64,000 bases of DNA from Mimachlamys varia (GCA_947623455.1 OX392534.1:13464001-13528000), one strand, 5' to 3'; positions 46,959-59,629 are shown, counted from the first letter of the stretch. Notes: generated by a model from the sequence alone, not told the origin. Translations and numbers: made by a program.

Positions 46959-47639
46959 CCATTTCTCGAAATGAGTCCTAAACTGTTTTTGTTTGGATGG
47001 TTTCCATGACGATAGGATGATTTTTGTAACTTCATCCGATACTTGTTGGCTTTTAAGGGTTTCCCTGATAATAAAAAGAACCCTATTCGCATCTTTGGTA
47101 ATGGATGAGTGCCATTGGGTCCTGTGTGAGATATATAATTTGTGCTGGTTTTCGCAGCAGATGTGAGGGACCTGCCACTAGTCTCAGCAGTTTTGAAAAC
47201 CATGGCTGTGTTAGCCATAATAGTACTACCATTATTCCCTCTGCTTTGTCCTCCTCCAACTTTTGTAAACATCGTCTGATGATGCTAAAAGGAGAAAAAA
47301 TATTAAGAAAATCAAATCGTGACCAGTTCAAGGATCTGGTATATATATTCTTGTTGCAAACATATCAACCTCCATAGCCCGATAAACTTCACAAATCTGT
47401 TGGAAACACATCCTCCTTTAACATCCATTCCATGTCAACATTTATTGTTATTGACGCGCTGTCTGCTCTACATTAGCAACCCCTGGTAAATGAAATTCAC
47501 TTATCCAATTATGTCTTTCTAAACACCAAGTCCAAGTTTAATCATTGAAGTTTTCAATTCGTTCTCCAATTTTTTTGCATATAAGCCACAGCTACACAGT
47601 TGTCCATGAATACCTTTAATATGAGTTCCAGTTAATTGT

Positions 47640-47875
47640 TTACACAAAGAATGGAGAGTAAGAAGACAGGCCTTAAGCTAAAGATAGTAAATATGTTCCT
47701 TTGATTCCTCTGCACTCCAATGACCTCCTGTGCGTACCTTATTTGTCTCATCATAGCCTCCACACCCTTTACCAAAGCTGTCTGGTTTTATTGTTATTGT
47801 TTGGAGCCGCGAGATGAATGCCTGCATGTTGTATGAACATTGTCTATCCATCATTTTAAGTCGCCCCCACATTTC
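47640..47875 (-). pseudogene. RNase H-like remnant of the DIRS-type element
   Basis: The minus frame reads FGKGCGGYDE, then TGGHWSAEESKEHIYYLSLR, matching the DIRS RNase H pattern of a glycine-rich strand, GG-x-W, EE/ES and HI-x-x-L. The catalytic Asp expected before the glycine-rich strand sits in IKPDSFGKG. Upstream, no YxDD-type polymerase motif can be found before the Gag-like frame. Confidence 0.6.
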
Positions 47876-48456
47876 CCTGTGAGTTCAATGATGGATTCAT
47901 AATTTCCCCTGCTGTCTTCGAAAACCAATGTTTTGAATATTTCAAGTCTTCTATAATGGACAGGGACACTCTTGTTGGAATGTCCCTTATGTTCTTTTAC
48001 ACTTCATCTCCAAAAAACTTGTCTGTCACTTGAAACTGTCCAGACATAACGGCATATAAATAGACGTGAGGTCAGGCCGGAAACTCTCTTTCCGTTGTGT
48101 TGACATATCTCAATGCATTCTTGTCAATAGTCGTAGAATATCCCAACCAATAGGAAGGTATTCTTTTGCTGACAAAGCCGTGTTGTCTTTCGAACTGTTA
48201 ACTAATTTGTCCATCAGCTGTAAGACAGGGTAGATAGTCCTACAGACGAGCCCTTGAGATTTCGGAGCTCTTATGTCAGCTGATCTAGTGTTCCTCGAAG
48301 CTTAGTTCCATGCCTCCTCGTTAACCCGAGATACCAGTACATTTTGAACATTCTTGGGCTTAAAATATTTTTGTTCAATTCTTTGATCTTTTGTTCAGTC
48401 ACTACAGTCGTTTTACCTGTGTTAGAGATGGCTGCAACTTTTTCGTTGATTTCAGG

Positions 48457-49119
48457 TCAACATTTTTCTGGATTGGCATAAAACTCCTCTAAGCCGTTTA
48501 TTAACTTTTCGTAGTCCGCAACTTTGTTATGCTCTTCATTATTACTCTCCCCCTCGGAGTGTGAACAAGCAAGGACATTTATCTCCTTTTCAAAATCGCA
48601 GTTCTCGATTTGAAGGGCTCCACTGGAATGATCACTGACATTATTTTCCTCACAGTCGATGGTTTTTCCGTCATCTGAGTTATTGTCGACACTTGAACTG
48701 ACACAATATGTCACGGTTTGCATTTTCTGCATCAATGTTTGTAACTTTTCTCCCTGTTTTGCCACAATGTCCACCATATTGGGAAGGCTGTTATTGTCTC
48801 GTCCGCACGAGACGTCACTCGAAACTTCCGGGCTTAGAAAAGGCGGTAACGGCTCCTGTTCCATTACAGGTACACCAAGACGGCCGGGAGTCTCCAAACC
48901 TTCAGCAGGGCTAGATTCTCTTTCGGACACCGTAGATTTCTGTTTTGGGCGTCCTTGTGTTTCCAAAGTAGTGCAAGTCGCCGATTTACCATTGCACTTT
49001 TTCTCCGTTTCAGCCGAAGCAAGAAAAGCGTCAAACAAATTTTCCGACAGTCGACTTGCCTTATTCCCTTTAGTCGCCATTGTTTCACGGGTCGTGACTC
49101 TGTGCAATGCAAAACTCAC
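48457..49119 (-). pseudogene. Gag-like open frame of the DIRS-type element
   Basis: A 220-codon frame running inward from the right end. The first ATG with good context is probably MATKGNKASRLSENLFDAFL (ATG at 49080). It is Ser/Glu-rich with a Cys pair and no zinc knuckle that I can see. The call as Gag-like rests on position inside the inverted ends and orientation with the recombinase. Confidence 0.55.
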
Positions 49120-49357
49120 CTTAGTTGTGCGTCACAACTACATCACAAGATGAAAGTTCAAAGTTCAAAATGCTTCCAGAATCAGGTTCGAGCTTTTAAG
49201 CGTAAATTGTAGATTTTCAATGGTAATATACCGAAATTTATCCAATAATCCTAGAGCTCTAAGAAAACGTGTCTGCACAAAAAAAAAATGGATATGTATT
49301 GACCAATCACGTGACTGGTACGTCATCTTATGGGATACCTAAGATACTGAAGCGAGA

Positions 49358-51196
49358 TAGAATTTGATTTGAATATCGGAAACAAAATCAGGATACAATA
49401 AAAAAAGGATAACTCGATTATTAGTTTAAACTTTGAATGAAAAGCATGCAACGTGGAGGTACTTATCGAATAATTGACAGCAGAAAATGATACTTAAGGA
49501 GACTTTTTGTAAACGTCAATGATTGAAGAGAAAAGTTGAAATATGTTATAACAAATTTAAGTGTCCTTTTAAAGGAAAATTGTTAAAAATGACACAGTCA
49601 CAGAATTTATGTTTTCACACAATCAAAGGAGGGCTTTTGCATTGCAGACTAAAAATGTTTTTTGATTTCTTTAGATTCCATTATGTTTCCGAAAACTTCT
49701 GGTTCTTCTTGTGGTTCTTTAGTGTTATTGGTCCTTCTCATAGGTTCTTGTCTCGCCCGTAACTTTAAAGGTTGCTTTGAATCTCGATGTAATCTTCATC
49801 AGGTCAAATGTCGTATAACTCCATATTGTTATACAAAACTGGGTCGTACCTTTTAAACCATTTAAGATATCAAGAAAAACTTTAAAGACAATATGGATTG
49901 GAACCTTTACCTTGATCACAAGGTAAAATATAATATAACCCCATTTATCTGGTCTGTAAGAATCATTTAAAAAAAAAATTAAAAAAAAAAAAAGAAAATA
50001 AAAAAATACGAGAATACCGAAGTGTTAACAATACCGTAATCCGTTCTCAAAATCGATTAAAATTATGGAAAAAATATGAATAAGGTAAGATTCACTCTTC
50101 GGGAACCCATGGAATTGTACAAGAGAATAAACCAGGTGTTCCGGAAGAGTAAGCGATTTCTTAATCATCGCCTTAGAAATATTGATTGCATCCAAGAAAA
50201 AACATCAAGTGAAACCCGAAACATCATTCTCAATCACAACATATACGTACACGAATAAGCATTCTTACAAACGTCCATCTTCAATTATATATCAAACAAG
50301 AATACAAAATATTTCTCAATGAAACAATGATGGCTACCATAAAACTTGAACATAGATAACGTGATGAGTCATACAGTATACGTGCATTACCCACATATCA
50401 TCATCAGTGTACTATCATTTATTTCATCGCGCCTTCACCCCTTCGTCTAGCGGTAGATGCACAATTCTCAATAGCAATAATGTTAATGATTCTAGGTTTT
50501 TATATACCGTTTTATCATAATCTACAATGTAGATTGAAGGTCGTCTCGAACAGAATTACAAATTATTCTTTGCAACCAGCCAATATTTTAACTCTCCGAG
50601 GAGCACTCAGCAGGTGTTGTCATTTCTTAAGTAAAACTAATTGTTAAATGGACACAAGATATAGGTAAACCGAAGCACTTTTTCTCACTCTTCGGAACGT
50701 AAATGAGGTGTGGCCAGAATTTATGTTTAATATTTCCCATAGCGGTTTTATGTACATTTTGATACTTCCGTTTTATTTCTTTTTTTTAACTTCATATAAA
50801 TAAGACCTATCAGACAGCACAAAATATAATAAGCTTTAAACTTTGTCGAAAAAGAAAGATATGAACAGCAGATAAAGTACCCTTTCGACGTGATAACTAT
50901 ATCCGGGCTAGCTTTGTAGGTACACTGATTATACGCCGTTATCTCGCTATTCATAGTCATAGATTAGTTGCTCGCATTTTTCTGAGATTGTGTCTTCAGT
51001 CAGACACTAAGTTATCACGTACTCCAATATTTTCTCCCGAAGAAAAAATGTGTCTAATGCGTGACAACCATTTACTGTAAGAAAGTGCTGAATGATATAG
51101 ACTGCGGATACAAACGGACAGTCCTTAAACGCCTAAACAAGAAATTTCAACATTTGGACAAGAATGGCATTGAATTGAGTGTTTAAAGGCATCACT
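49358..51196. other. Stretch between the DIRS-type element and the orphan membrane-protein gene
   Basis: AT-rich sequence without recognisable genes. An A-rich low-complexity block lies at about 49970-50005. The promoter of the gene at 51197 is expected near the right end but is not identifiable. Confidence 0.4.
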
Positions 51197-51322
51197 ATGC
51201 ACGTGACTTACTGTCGAATTTACAAGACCAAATTCGAAGCTATATTAGCCAGGGTCGTGCTCCTTGGGATGATTTCTAATGTGTTAACGGCTCTGAGCTG
51301 TACGGGGACATGCCGAGATGAG
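51197..51322 (+). CDS. Unrecognised type I membrane protein, exon 1 (signal peptide)
   Basis: ATG at 51197 opens a frame with a basic start and a hydrophobic core (ILARVVLLGMISNVLTALS), then SCTGTCRDE. It ends at 51322, phase 0, before gtgagt. The start is the first ATG of the frame. The complete gene has seven exons with matching phases (0,1,1,0,1,1) and a predicted 430 residues. Confidence 0.72.
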
Positions 51323-52627
51323 GTGAGTAGTAAGTACACAGTACATTATAGTGCTATCTTTATTTGTCTATACAGGTGTATACATATAATGCACATTCAT
51401 GTTGATTAAATGATCAGCTATATATATTCAACATACAGAAGATCTTCACGAGTGTCAATGTAATATGGAATTTTAATGCCTTTAAGCGATTGATATTATT
51501 AAATTATTTAACGAGTTTTATAAATTCCATATGCCACTTACACGTGTGGGAGATTCTATTCATCACATAACTTAGTCTGTCATTGAAATGTGAATATGTG
51601 GTTTAGTAAGGGCTTGCACTTGTGTTATGATGCCTCATTAACATTTTGGCTTATTTAAGGATGATTATGATTAGGTTAGTAATAATTATGGATAATGATC
51701 AGTGTGATAATGATGGTAGGGATGGTTAAATGTAATTTGTGATAATATTAGTTCTGTAGATGATGAAAAAAACCCACACAATATATGTAAGTGTGCATGG
51801 ATGTATGTTAATGTATTGATGAAAGTGTGCCGTGTCTTTATTATCAAGTGTGTAAACAAATCTTGCAATAATAAAATAAATATGAAAAAACTTATATTCC
51901 TGAGAAAACATAGCAAAACTCTCAAATTCATTTCTTTATAAAAAGGCAAATTTCAACTGTAACGGTTCACTATTGAGACAATAATATGACATCACAATTG
52001 TGTCGTTACACATGTGTAATATCATATTTATGACATGGTCGTATAATATAACTGAACGGGTCAGTTATGTGATGCACATATATATGATAAATAGGGAAAA
52101 CTCACTTGTAGCTATTATGTATCTAATTAAGAAATGACAACAGGATTTATTGTTGAGATATTTATTAAGGGGATTTTTTTTTATGTTTTTATGTTGATAG
52201 AACAACAATAAAAAAGGGCATTGTATCTAACAGTGTCTTCAGTAATACCAAATATAGTTCACGAGTGCGCATCACATAACCGACCCGTTCATTACATTTA
52301 TATAGCAAAATATATTGAGGCAGCTTTTGATTTTCACAAATATCGTTTGTAAGCAGTATTTTGTTTGGTCAAATCAGAAAAGTGGTGAAAAATATCACTT
52401 CTATAGAATGAATAATTTCGATATTTCAGTGTAAAAATGTAATAATTCACATTTCACATATCTTCAAAAATTGTTAAAACATGAAGCATTACCTTTTTTG
52501 TAAAAGGGATTAATTATTTTTAATTTTTATATTATTTTTAGTCTTTTGAAAACCCAGAACCTACACTTTTAATTCTTTGAAGGATATTGAAATTATATGT
52601 TATGTCTAAAACATGATATTTATTTAG

Positions 52628-52688
52628 ATAAATCGCTCAGTGTCCTGCAATCAAGAAAACTTCACTGAATACGACCTACGACTGCTTT
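52628..52688 (+). CDS. Unrecognised membrane protein, exon 2
   Basis: A short 61-bp exon after tatttag, ending before gtaagt. It encodes INRSVSCNQENFTEYDLRLL with one Cys and an N-glycosylation site (NFT). Phase 0 in, 1 out, consistent with both neighbours. Confidence 0.6.
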
Positions 52689-52904
52689 GTAAGTATATCT
52701 TTAATAAAGATCTACAACACAGTCGCAATAGCAAGTATTTCAGATAAATTTTGACATTCATCAATATCAGCATTCAAATCATCCATTTCATACAATTTGA
52801 AGGTAAAAAGCATGCATCGAACATAGAAACATGTCCTTTAAAACACGAGAGTAAATGTTCAGGGGTAAATGACCATCAAAAGCCACACGGAAGTCCTATA
52901 TTGA

Positions 52905-53475
52905 TGTTTACTTGGATGTGACAAAGATTTACATGGCGGGTGTCGTCGATGAAGCAAAAGACGCTTACTTTTCCGGAACACCTTGTCTTATTCTCTTGTA
53001 CTTTTGCAAGGGTCTCCATGTGAATCTTTCCTTTGTTCATATTTTGCCCCTGGTTTAATCGATTTTGAGTTTGGATTATGATTATGTTAACGCTTCGGTA
53101 TTCTCTTATTTATTTTAATTGAAACCATAACACTATATCTTTAAAGTATCGGTAGCGGGAGGTACAGTAGGTGTGTACTCGCCTTTCACCATAACCGTAA
53201 CGGTTCAAATCCTTAAGCGCAGGTGAAAATATGATTGGTTATCTGCCCAACCACATTGTGCTTTTCCTGGTACTCCGGTCTCCTCTCATTTCGAGACCCC
53301 CTCGAGCTACAACAAGACAACAAGAATAATACATGTTTGAGAAAGGGATTTAGTAAAGTCTCCATGTAAATCTTTCCCTTTTTCGTAGTTTGCCCCTAGT
53401 TTAATTGATTTTGAGTTTGGGTTATTGTTTTATTGACGCTTCGGTATTCTCTATTTTTTTTTTAGAAGTGGTGAA
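52905..53475. repeat. Two copies of dispersed repeat R2 around a SINE-like segment
   Basis: R2 copies lie at 52905-53130 and 53340-53475 (shared GGGTCTCCATG, TTTAATCGATTTTGAGTTTG, CGCTTCGGTATTCTCT). Between them, 53140-53300 carries a B-box-like ACGGTTCAAATCC and a CCTGGTACTCCGGTCTCCTC tail, a SINE-like arrangement. All lie in intron 2 of the orphan gene; a third R2 copy is at 53935-54025 in intron 3. Confidence 0.65.
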
Positions 53476-53570
53476 AACAAAAACGGTTATGAGTGATATA
53501 TTGCTAGCACAATGAACGTATTTATGTAGCTATTTTGCAACTAATCTATTTATTGTCGCTTTTATCATAG

Positions 53571-53687
53571 CACCAACTATTAAACCCTGTGGTCCGTCCA
53601 AACCAGTGGATTTCAAAGGCACAGTGTCCTACCCGACGGACCATCAAAGTGCTCAACTCTTATACACGTGGAAAAGCCCAGATGACT
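53571..53687 (+). CDS. Unrecognised membrane protein, exon 3
   Basis: The 117-bp exon follows tatcatag and ends before gtaagt, phase 1 to 1. It encodes PTIKPCGPSKPVDFKGTVSY then LLYTWKSPDD. The Trp in a hydrophobic strand followed by SPDD, with a later strand VGFQITV in the next exon, is reminiscent of a fibronectin type III-like sandwich; this is only a weak structural guess. Confidence 0.65.
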
Positions 53688-55106
53688 GTAAGTGTTTTAA
53701 AATCCCTGTGGAATACAGTAAACGTTTATGGTTTATCGACAACATTATTGTAGCGCTTGTCGCGATTTAAGAATTGCAGGAAACTTTCAAAACGCTAATT
53801 AAAAGCTTTTAATATTCTTTTCTTTTGCATCTACATAATGTAATTATATAATTTGCTGTTCTTGTTTATCTATGTGCTACAGTAACCAGTCTTAGTAGTA
53901 TATGATTCGTAAATATTAACGTGTGCTGAAGTGAATAATCTTTCCTTTTTTTCGTATTTTGCCTCAAATCGATTTTGAGTTTGGACTATGGTTTTGTTGA
54001 CGCTTTGAAATTCTCTATTTTTTTCAATTGAAATGGTGCTGAAGGAAAATTTGAGATATTATGTTACAAATTACAAATCGGATTTATGCGCATAATTGTT
54101 AGTAAACAAGGCAGAGAAAGTTTAATCTGATTGATTTTATCATTCAGATACATCTCACAAAGCTCTTGAGGTGTATGTGAAGGTAGGAAGATATTGTGTG
54201 TCTCTGTACTTACCTGTTTCAAATAGACAATCAATAACCTTTTTTATAATATGGTTAGGGATAAATGCTAGTAACTTGGATGCAAAAGATACATAGGAAA
54301 GGTCAAGGACGACAATGTTGCAGATACACCAGGTAATACAGACTTCGGAGAAGTCATATCGCATTATGTCTATGACACGCTTAATTTTGCTTAATAAATA
54401 ATGGTGTAAATTGTGACATTAGATGAAATGACTTTATTAAATTGGGAGCTTCATCGAAGTCCATGTCACCTACACGTTATAACAACAATATTTCATTTCA
54501 TCATATTTTATTGTGACAACAATCAAATTAAACAGCAGACTAGGCACATATAAATTCTCTCCTTAGGTTGGCATTGCAAATACAATACAAAGATGAAACA
54601 ATTAATTTGAAAATATTGATGCAAGTAATATAATAGCATAACACATTTATTCTGTCTGTTTAATAAATAGTAGAAGGGAGATAATCCCCTGTATGTTTCA
54701 ACAAAATACATTTTGACGTTGAACCATTCGAAAAATGTTGATAAACATATAGCTTATATATTTATGTCTTAGATATATAGCCTCTGTTCTATGTTTAAAT
54801 TCATCATCTAATCAAGTTTCAGACAAAAAGTAACAACAATATCGATAACTATAAACAACGACAATACCAACAGGCTGATACAAAAGGTTATGTTGATGCC
54901 TACACACTCATGTTTTATTCCTATATTAGCAGATTATACCAAAGTCATGTCTCCGCAAATGTAACAAGCTACTTTATGTCACCATGACACAATGCCGAAG
55001 TATATCATGTATCTGTGATTATAAAATCGTCTTACACGTAAATTTTCTGTATGATGTCGCCATATTGATTTTATTCTTTGTCGTAATTGTTGGAATTCTG
55101 TTTCAG
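53688..55106. other. Intron 3 of the orphan membrane-protein gene
   Basis: Contains one R2 copy (53935-54025). About 54890-55080 is a diverged duplicate of about 55620-55800 in the next intron (TGTATCTGTGATTATA and TTTTCTGTATGATGTCGCCA in both), so the sequence just before exon 4 was copied. No coding sequence. Confidence 0.55.
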
Positions 55107-55225
55107 CCTCCGTTAACGATTTGGTTGGATTCCAGATCACTGTCGGGTTCCCAGAAAGATCTGTTAAATCACCAACACGATATTTACGAATAATGTTCAA
55201 CAATTCCACAACAGCGCGTGGCTGG
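55107..55225 (+). CDS. Unrecognised membrane protein, exon 4
   Basis: The exon follows gtttcag and ends before gtaagc, phase 1 to 0. It encodes SSVNDLVGFQITVGFPERS and YLRIMFNNSTTARGW, with an N-glycosylation site (NNST). It is placed in the gene by phase and by continuing the alternating strand pattern. Confidence 0.65.
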
Positions 55226-55970
55226 GTAAGCAATATCAATATAATACAGATCTGTGTCGTATTTAAAGAGAGATTGTTGGATATTTCACTCGAGTTAGTA
55301 AATTTCAAAAGAAATTTCAACAGAAACGATCTTTAACGAATGTCACTTGTAACTAAAATTAACTCAACACGAGAGTGAATTAACTATCTTATTCAATAAC
55401 CACGAGACGTGTGATCTATTTCTACAACAAAACTATATACCCAGGCTATATGTCTTAGACATACTTATATAAGCTATATGCTTATCATTTTTTTCAAATC
55501 AAAATTACAACTTATATATATTACATTATATATAAAAACACAAATCACGAAGACTTCTTTACGCTAGCACTTTCGTCCATCTTTGGGCTCTTCTGTATTA
55601 CATTATATATATATACAATTGTTTTATTCCTTTATGAGCAGATTATACAAAGCCAAGTATCGGCAAATGGAAAAGCTACTTTATGTCACCATGGCAATGT
55701 CGAAGTCTATCATGTATCTGTGATTATATAATCATCTTACAAGTAAATTTTCTGTATGATGTCGCCATATTGATTTTATTTTATTTTATTGGATTCCAGA
55801 TTAATTTATTAATAAGTGAATGTTTAAAAAGTCGTTAAGCATGATTTAAATTAATTTATTTGCTTGAACAGAGAAGCCATGTGTAATAGATGGTAAAACG
55901 CTAACTATAGGTAATTTGGGTATGGTTGATGCAGGGTAGAGCTCATTTAATGTTTTTCCTATCATTTCAG

Positions 55971-56088
55971 TCCTACCAGTTGTTATGTATATACGACGAG
56001 CCATCCATCAACGTCAGAGTGCACGCGACGTGTATGAGTCTGCCCATATGTAATAACAAATATTCAGAAGACAACTTGTCTGTTAACA
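55971..56088 (+). CDS. Unrecognised membrane protein, exon 5
   Basis: The exon follows atttcag and ends before gtaagt, phase 0 to 1. It encodes SYQLLCIYDEPSINVRVHAT then CMSLPICNNKYSEDNLSVN with three Cys. INVRVHAT resembles the last strand of an FN3-like or cytokine-receptor-like domain; this is an inference from pattern only. Confidence 0.65.
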
Positions 56089-56961
56089 GTAAGTGGTTAC
56101 AAATATCGTTTAAACAATAGAAACATTGTTTTCTTATATTTTATTACAGTTATTGAGTAAAATGGACAGTGACTAGCCTTTATCTTCGTAGTCTCACAAG
56201 ATACCACTTCCTTCCTTATAACAAGATTCAAAATAAAAAAAAACCAATTTAACAGTGATACATATGTTATTCCCTTAATGCTTAATATGTTACTGTCTGG
56301 CGTCCAGCTCGACAGCATTACTACAGGGAAACACTATATTCAGTCCCAGAAACTTTAAGTAGGGACAAAAAAATCATCTTGAAATTAAAGGCAAAAAAAG
56401 TTGATGTGCAACTCATCGAAACTTGTTCTCGGGGAAAATCGGTAAAATCGTTATGAAGCACGAATACGTCCAATGATACTTTTGCCAGAGAACGAAACAA
56501 TAGAATGACTCTCTACAAAGTCAGGGTGACGAAACCTTCTACCACTTCAAAAAACTATTGCTGAATACTGGAAACTGTTTTTTATTAAGACTTTAGTTTT
56601 GAAAAATAATTTTCCAAAATGAAAATATATAATATTACGTAATATTACGTAGGATCATTGAATATTATGTGGCAAGACTTTAGTCTGATAATAACCATGG
56701 AACGTGTTGAATCGTCTATTGGATATCGTTCCTTTCGATAAAGACTGAGTTGTTTGAGATGCTGAATGAGCTAATTAGTAATTAAAAAAAAATATTTTAA
56801 ATTTTGTGAAATAGTAAAATCAGTTTATCGTTATCATCGTCCGTATACACTGTATACGTCAAATACTGACATCTTTTAACCTGATAATCAACAAAAGATA
56901 ATTTTATGTATATACGTATCTTAGTGCAAGTGTAACTAATGATTGACTTTCTATATTGTAG

Positions 56962-57147
56962 TACGCGAAGCACCGTCCACCACCATCCCTACTCTCAACT
57001 TACCCACAGGTGTTTCAGGGAGTGGGCTGAAAAAGGATTCCGGAAGTGAGCAGAAAGGTGGTTCATCACAAACCATTGTCGCTATCATAACTCCAATAGC
57101 AGCAGTCGTGGTCATAACCTGTTTAATTTGGTTCCTCCGGCGCAAAG
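56962..57147 (+). CDS. Unrecognised membrane protein, exon 6 (transmembrane)
   Basis: The exon follows attgtag, phase 1. It encodes a Ser/Thr/Gly-rich stalk (REAPSTTIPTLNLPTG), then the single transmembrane helix IVAIITPIAAVVVITCLIWF (residues about 218-238) and the stop-transfer LRRK. The donor (AAAG then gtgctg) is weak but is the only one giving phase 1, which the next exon needs. If the intron were retained, the protein would end soon after the membrane. Confidence 0.7.
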
Positions 57148-57881
57148 GTGCTGCTACATTTTATTGTAAAATATTAAGATATTTAAGGTCAACATCAATA
57201 TGTGTGTGTTTTAGGTAACTTGTGGTAGAATGGATCAGATTTCCAAACATATTCCATAGTATTTGTTTGATTCTCTGTTTCATTGATAATATGGATTTGA
57301 ATGGTGAGAAATCCTCTGTAGGTTAGCGGTGAAACAGTCTTTGCTACTTTACTGATACCTTATTGACGAATTTAACAGTATTTATGTAAACTAAAACATG
57401 AGAAAAATCGATGAAACGTTACAGCTGTCATATCAAGAATGAATACTTAAAAGAATACTGATTGAAAGCTGTTCACTTATATTAACCATTTAAAGTTTTG
57501 TGAATAAACAGAATGATAAAAAAATCAGTGCATATTTCAAACTGGTACGAGTATTTGCACACGTATCATATAGGTTTTTGCTTCCTGAAATTCATTATTA
57601 TGTTACGCCAACACACAAATAATGATATTCATAGATGATTTGGACGTCCTCTTAACATTATGAGGTGATATGAAATAATGGTAAAGACACATACTCTTGT
57701 TAGTTACTACACACCTTTACTATGTAAGTGCAAAGGAGGTATGTCCCAAAAATTGATAGCACAGCTGATTCTTAAATTGAATAAAATTTCAGAAGGTAAT
57801 ACCACATGAATAAGGTAACAACAATGTGAAAATATCCATGTTTAACCGAATATAGTTATGTGTATCTTTTTTTCACATCAG

Positions 57882-58447
57882 TTACTCGGAGATCGAAGGA
57901 CTTGGGCAACACAACGGAAGGGGGAGAATCCACGGAAAGCCGTTATTCAAACATAAGATATTTTAACAACACTCACGAAACGACGAACATAGCTGAAAAC
58001 GAACGAAGAAGCCTTCATACGGGACACAACTACTACGGAGAAAATGGGACAGTTGATATTCAGCGCTATGGCTTGAATGAAGGAATGTATTCTACAGTGT
58101 ATACTAACGACCCATGTCCCATTCATGGTGATCATCCTTCTGTGGTGTTGGATTTTTCAGATAATTCAAACAGATATTTACCTTATACAGTGTCCAATCA
58201 TACCGACGTAGGTACTTACATACACACTATTCCTAATAGGACGCGTTCTGATAACGCGGTGGTTCCAGATACTTTTCTGAGAGAGACAATACCATCGCGA
58301 GAACTAACGGAGGGTGTATATAATCCTAAATTATTAAGAGACTCTCAGAGCACTACTACAACAGCCGATAGCGATGAAGAAAACGAAGCATATGCGTCAA
58401 CGGCCATTGAAGAAGAATTTCTGAGGTTGAACACAGATAATCTTTAA
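57882..58447 (+). CDS. Unrecognised membrane protein, terminal exon (cytoplasmic tail)
   Basis: The exon follows cacatcag, completes a Val codon (phase 1) and runs to TAA at 58445-58447. It encodes about 188 hydrophilic residues with many Tyr in acidic or polar context (RYSNIRYFNN, HNYYGENG, GMYSTVYTND, GVYNPKLL, NEAYASTA). Several resemble phosphorylatable Y-x-x-hydrophobic or N-x-x-Y-like motifs, so a signalling or endocytic tail is plausible. No catalytic domain, SEFIR, TIR or death domain is visible. The function is unknown. Confidence 0.75.
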
Positions 58448-58567
58448 TATGTAAACTATATATCGAAATTTGCAATTCAACTTTGATAAAAATCTCATAA
58501 TCGTATCTCGTAATATTTTGATCTGTACATAAGGTTGTATTGTGATATGTTAAAAAATACCATCGTA

Positions 58568-58764
58568 CTGTAAACCAACTTATTTTCGCGGCGAGTTAAT
58601 TTCGCGATACATACGGTCGTAAATCCTATGTACAGTACAACACAATACTCTTACAGTTGGATACCTCTGATTGAAACTATTTCGCGGCAACACATTTTCG
58701 GAAATTGTAATCAACCGCAAAATACAAGAAAATGAATAACACGCGAAAATAAGATGGGTTGCAG
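58568..58764. mobile_element. MITE with CTGTAAACCAACTTATTT ends, copy 2
   Basis: The left end is CTGTAAACCAACTTATTTTC; the right end AAAATAAGATGGGTTGCAG is its inverse with a few changes. TA flanks both sides. It is the same family as 9536-9749, with CGCGA words and the same order of internal blocks. The position just downstream of the stop at 58447 puts it in or near the 3' UTR. Confidence 0.82.
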
Positions 58765-59629
58765 TAAGAAGAAACATAGAAAAAGGTCACTATTTGGTTT
58801 CTTCTGTCATGTTGAATCAATCCACACTCGATCGGATGGTTTGGTTGTTTATCAAAATGCCATAATTCTTACTTGATTGGAATATGTTATGGCAAAACTA
58901 AAGAAATGGAAAAAGCAGTTTGGTTGGTCTCAGGTTAAATCTCCTGATCTATTGATAGGCTTATACCTTCAATTGAAGATTTGAAAGGATCAACAACTTA
59001 CTTCAAAACCTGTCAAATGTTACCGTTATGTGACCGCGAGATTACTTTGATTTGCATCAAAAGTCGACCTAGTCCTCTTGCCTCATCAACAATGTGGCGC
59101 ACCCAGAACCTTCAATTTTCCTATGACATATTCCTGAGATTAAAAAAATCTAGGTGAGCGCAGTCCTTGCATATCAAAGATGAAGAGCATCTGTGTCCAT
59201 TGGTATACTAGCCAGGAAGGCACCGATGACAGATTTGTCAACCACGTCAGTCGATTAAGGAGAATTATACCATATGTATCACTGTTTATCACACGATATT
59301 ATTAGACATTTAGATAAGTACTGTTTTAAGACCTATGATTACTTCCAAATGAAGACATGACATTTAAGGCATCATCTATATAATGAAAGCACAATCCATA
59401 TTAAATCAAGAAAATTGCGACCAATTGATTTTTGATTTGTTGAGAAATACTGGTATATTTAATGTTTTGTTGAATTTGGCATGAAATTGAAAATTAAAAA
59501 GTATCGTTTGTAAAAACACAGCTAAGAATTGTTATGATTTATTTTCAAACCTGTTTATCTTTAACATATACTTAATACCATAAAAGCAAAGTAATGTTAC
59601 CACGTCTTCAAGAAAAGTTAATCTCATTT

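Larger units (their letters stand above)
45983..49357 (-). mobile_element. Degenerate DIRS-type tyrosine-recombinase retrotransposon
   Basis: A 3,375-bp unit is bounded by perfectly inverse 28-bp ends (45983-46010 and 49330-49357, TGGGATACCTAAGATACTGA within). On the minus strand it carries, in order, a Gag-like frame (48457-49119), an RNase H-like remnant (about 47640-47875) and a tyrosine recombinase broken into three pieces (46105-46958). The order Gag, RT/RNase H, recombinase is that of DIRS elements. The polymerase palm part is missing and the frames are interrupted, so it is dead. Confidence 0.78.
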
